Positions 6,231 through 7,811 of a stretch of 7,811 nucleotides of DNA are shown here, in pieces; position 1 is the stretch's first letter, and every line of letters starts with the position of its first letter. The position numbers and the translations under genes are program-made. Source of the stretch: Gammaproteobacteria bacterium (GTDB lineage: Bacteria; Pseudomonadota; Gammaproteobacteria; Coxiellales; Coxiellaceae); NCBI GenBank assembly GCA_021774015.1, contig JAJFJO010000414.1:1-7811 (forward strand), written 5' to 3'. The notes under the pieces were generated by a model. The model had not been told where the DNA came from. It saw nothing but the letters and a program-made list of their open reading frames with translations, and ran no database searches.

Positions 6231-7508
6231 TTAATATGACGCCCGATCAAACCGCACGACGACGCTCAAGCCACCTTCACGGCGATTTTTCAAACGAATA
6301 TCTCCATTATGGGCCGTGATAATATCGCGCGTCACTGCAAGGCCTAAACCCGTGCCGCCTGTATCACGTGACCGCGAACTTTCTGCACGATAAAAAGGTT
6401 CAAATACTTTATCAATTTCATCAATAGGAATTCCTGGGCCACGATCCTCAATTTTAATAAAAATCAACTTGTGACGATTAAAAATAGAAACAAATACCTC
6501 ACCACCATATCGAATACCATTATTAATTAAATTAGTAAACTTGCGTTTTAATGCGATTGGTCGGCCTACAAATGGTGCGCGGTGCAATTTTGTTTCAAAT
6601 GACACGGCGTGTCCCATATCTTTCATTTCATCACACATCGCATTTAACAAAGACACCAAGTCCAACTTAACACCCACCTCTTGAGCTGCATCTTCACGAG
6701 CAAAAGACAATGTTTCTGCAATCATTTTCTCCATCTCATCAAGATCATTAATAATTGTTTCTTGCACATCCTCTTCAATAAATTGTGCGCGGATTTTCAA
6801 ACGCGTAATAGGGGTGCGTAAATCATGTGAAATAGCTGCCAACATTTGCGTGCGATCTCGCACTAATTGCTGTATGCGCTGTTGCATAAGATTAATAGCT
6901 CGTGCTGCTTCTTGCACCGCACTTGGACCAGACACATCAATGGGAGTTGTGTGTAAATCTACACTTAATCGATCCACAGATTCTTTAAACTGCTTTAACG
7001 GCTCAGTAAAACGAACAACTGACCATACCGCCAAAACAATAGCCATCAATATTAACAATTCCATACCAATAAGAATTAATTGCCTATTAACAAGGCGTGA
7101 ATAAATCGTTGCGTTTAAATTGAGCCATTGATTCGGGCTCAACATAATAGACAATTTAAAAGAATATAAATTATTGCGCAGAGACTTAGCAATATCCCAC
7201 AGCGACAACTGAACAAATTGTTTTTTCCACTTAGGCACATGAGTCACCGAAGCATGAATCACAGGATCATCAATCGCCGCCACTGCATGCTCACGATTCG
7301 TGGTCGGTGTTGCCTCAACCACGTGAATCGTGTTTAATATTTTTTGAATAACCGCATCGCGCCTCACCGCTCGTCGAGCAGATCGCGTGTCTTGGAAATA
7401 CAGTGTCATAAAAATAAAATGTAAAGCAATCGCGGATAACAATAAAATAAGAATACTGCGGCCACTCAGGCTACGAAAATAACGTGAAATGCTATTAGAG
7501 AAATTCAA
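6231..7508 (-). CDS. EnvZ-like two-component sensor histidine kinase
   Basis: A 425-residue inner-membrane kinase with an EnvZ/OmpR-type layout: TM1 about 17-37, a periplasmic sensor of roughly 105 residues (38-143), TM2 about 144-165, HAMP about 166-218, a HisKA dimerisation helix with phospho-acceptor H228 in AISHDLRTPITRLK, then the ATP-binding domain. That domain shows the N box around N326-N330 (NLINNGIRYG), the G1 box DRGPGI (355-360), the F box FEPFYRAE (369-376) and the G2 box GTGLGLAV (385-392). All catalytic motifs are present. It starts at TTG 7508, inside the TTGA overlap with the upstream regulator; the frame has a stop (TGA) three codons earlier, so no ATG option exists near the start. 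N330 has Gly after it where Ala is usual. The signal sensed cannot be told from the sequence. It may be EnvZ, but a RstB-like paralogue is not excluded. Confidence 0.92.
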   Translation of the reverse strand: MNFSNSISRYFRSLSGRSILILLLSAIALHFIFMTLYFQDTRSARRAVRRDAVIQKILNTIHVVEATPTTNREHAVAAIDDPVIHASVTHVPKWKKQFVQLSLWDIAKSLRNNLYSFKLSIMLSPNQWLNLNATIYSRLVNRQLILIGMELLILMAIVLAVWSVVRFTEPLKQFKESVDRLSVDLHTTPIDVSGPSAVQEAARAINLMQQRIQQLVRDRTQMLAAISHDLRTPITRLKIRAQFIEEDVQETIINDLDEMEKMIAETLSFAREDAAQEVGVKLDLVSLLNAMCDEMKDMGHAVSFETKLHRAPFVGRPIALKRKFTNLINNGIRYGGEVFVSIFNRHKLIFIKIEDRGPGIPIDEIDKVFEPFYRAESSRSRDTGGTGLGLAVTRDIITAHNGDIRLKNRREGGLSVVVRFDRASY

Positions 7509-7811
7509 AACCGCTCAACCGTTGATGCTAAAACATAACCACCACCACGAACTGTCTTAATCAATTGCGGTAGCTTATGATCTTCTTCTACTTTATGTCG
7601 CAACCGACTCACCTGAATATCAATGCTGCGATCATAAGGACTGGCAGAACGATTTTTTGTCAAATCCAATAAATGATCTCGGCTCAATACTTGTTGCGGA
7701 CGGTCCAAAAAAGCGATTAATAAATTATATTCACCACTGCTCAAGCTGATTTCCAAGCTATCCGGCGACACTAAACGTCGAGTGGTTTTATTCAACATCC
7801 AACCATTAAAG
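7505..7811 (-). CDS. OmpR-family response regulator, C-terminal DNA-binding domain (cut by window edge)
   Basis: The frame is open to the window edge, so the receiver domain with its phosphorylated aspartate lies outside; about 101 residues are seen. The ATG at 7798 is internal: the upstream codons read FNGW, which is the normal start of the winged-helix domain. The domain shows a beta-sheet segment (RRLVSPDSLEISLSSGEYNL), LLIAFLDRPQQVLSRDHLLD, the recognition helix region DRSIDIQVSRLRHKVEED, and the wing LIKTVRGGGYVLAS, all typical of OmpR-type trans_reg_C domains. It overlaps the kinase gene by 4 nt (TTGA), making a regulator-kinase operon read right to left. The close fit to OmpR-like rather than PhoB-like sequences (YDRSIDIQVSRLR) agrees with the EnvZ-like kinase. 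Confidence 0.93.
   Translation of the reverse strand, partial: FNGWMLNKTTRRLVSPDSLEISLSSGEYNLLIAFLDRPQQVLSRDHLLDLTKNRSASPYDRSIDIQVSRLRHKVEEDHKLPQLIKTVRGGGYVLASTVERF

Noticed and set aside
6814..7104. 96-residue plus-strand frame within the kinase gene
   Set aside because: It is the antisense of the HAMP/HisKA coding region, Cys/Arg-rich and without supporting signals.

Overview
This 7.8 kb window looks like chromosomal DNA from a moderately AT-rich gammaproteobacterium. The gene order dprA-smg-topA-(purE)-tsaC corresponds to the E. coli block smf-smg-yrdD-tsaC. The 763-residue TopA with four C4 zinc ribbons is shorter than the 865-residue E. coli enzyme. From memory, this length and the base composition fit Legionella/Coxiella-like lineages, but the exact taxon is an inference.

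Layout, left half (about 1-4191, + strand): a housekeeping run read in one direction. It holds the 3' end of dprA (DNA uptake/processing), smg (DUF494, overlapping dprA by 4 nt), topA (topoisomerase I), purE (purine synthesis; starts 1 nt after the topA stop) and tsaC (threonylcarbamoyl-AMP synthase for tRNA t6A). The tight spacing suggests one or two operons. No terminator is visible inside this block.

Middle (about 4192-6229, + strand): accessory-looking DNA. A short leader with a weak promoter precedes a small secreted four-cysteine protein that I do not recognise. A gene-poor stretch of about 295 nt follows. Its distal half carries an elaborate control region: a perfect 10-bp inverted repeat, a diverged second copy in the opposite orientation, two overlapping sigma70-like promoters, and a recurring AAAACCCA word that reaches the start codon. 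This region leads into a lone 369-residue P-loop ATPase of the archaeal-type ATPase (ATPase_2/COG1672-like) class, with a C-terminal winged-helix-like region.

Right half (6231-7811, - strand): an EnvZ-like sensor histidine kinase and, upstream of it and cut by the window edge, the DNA-binding domain of its OmpR-family response regulator. The two overlap by 4 nt (TTGA), with the kinase starting at TTG. The kinase gene ends tail-to-tail with the ATPase gene, with a single base between the stop codons.

The most unusual element is the lone ATPase with its repeat-rich promoter/leader. The rest is well-understood core metabolism and signalling.
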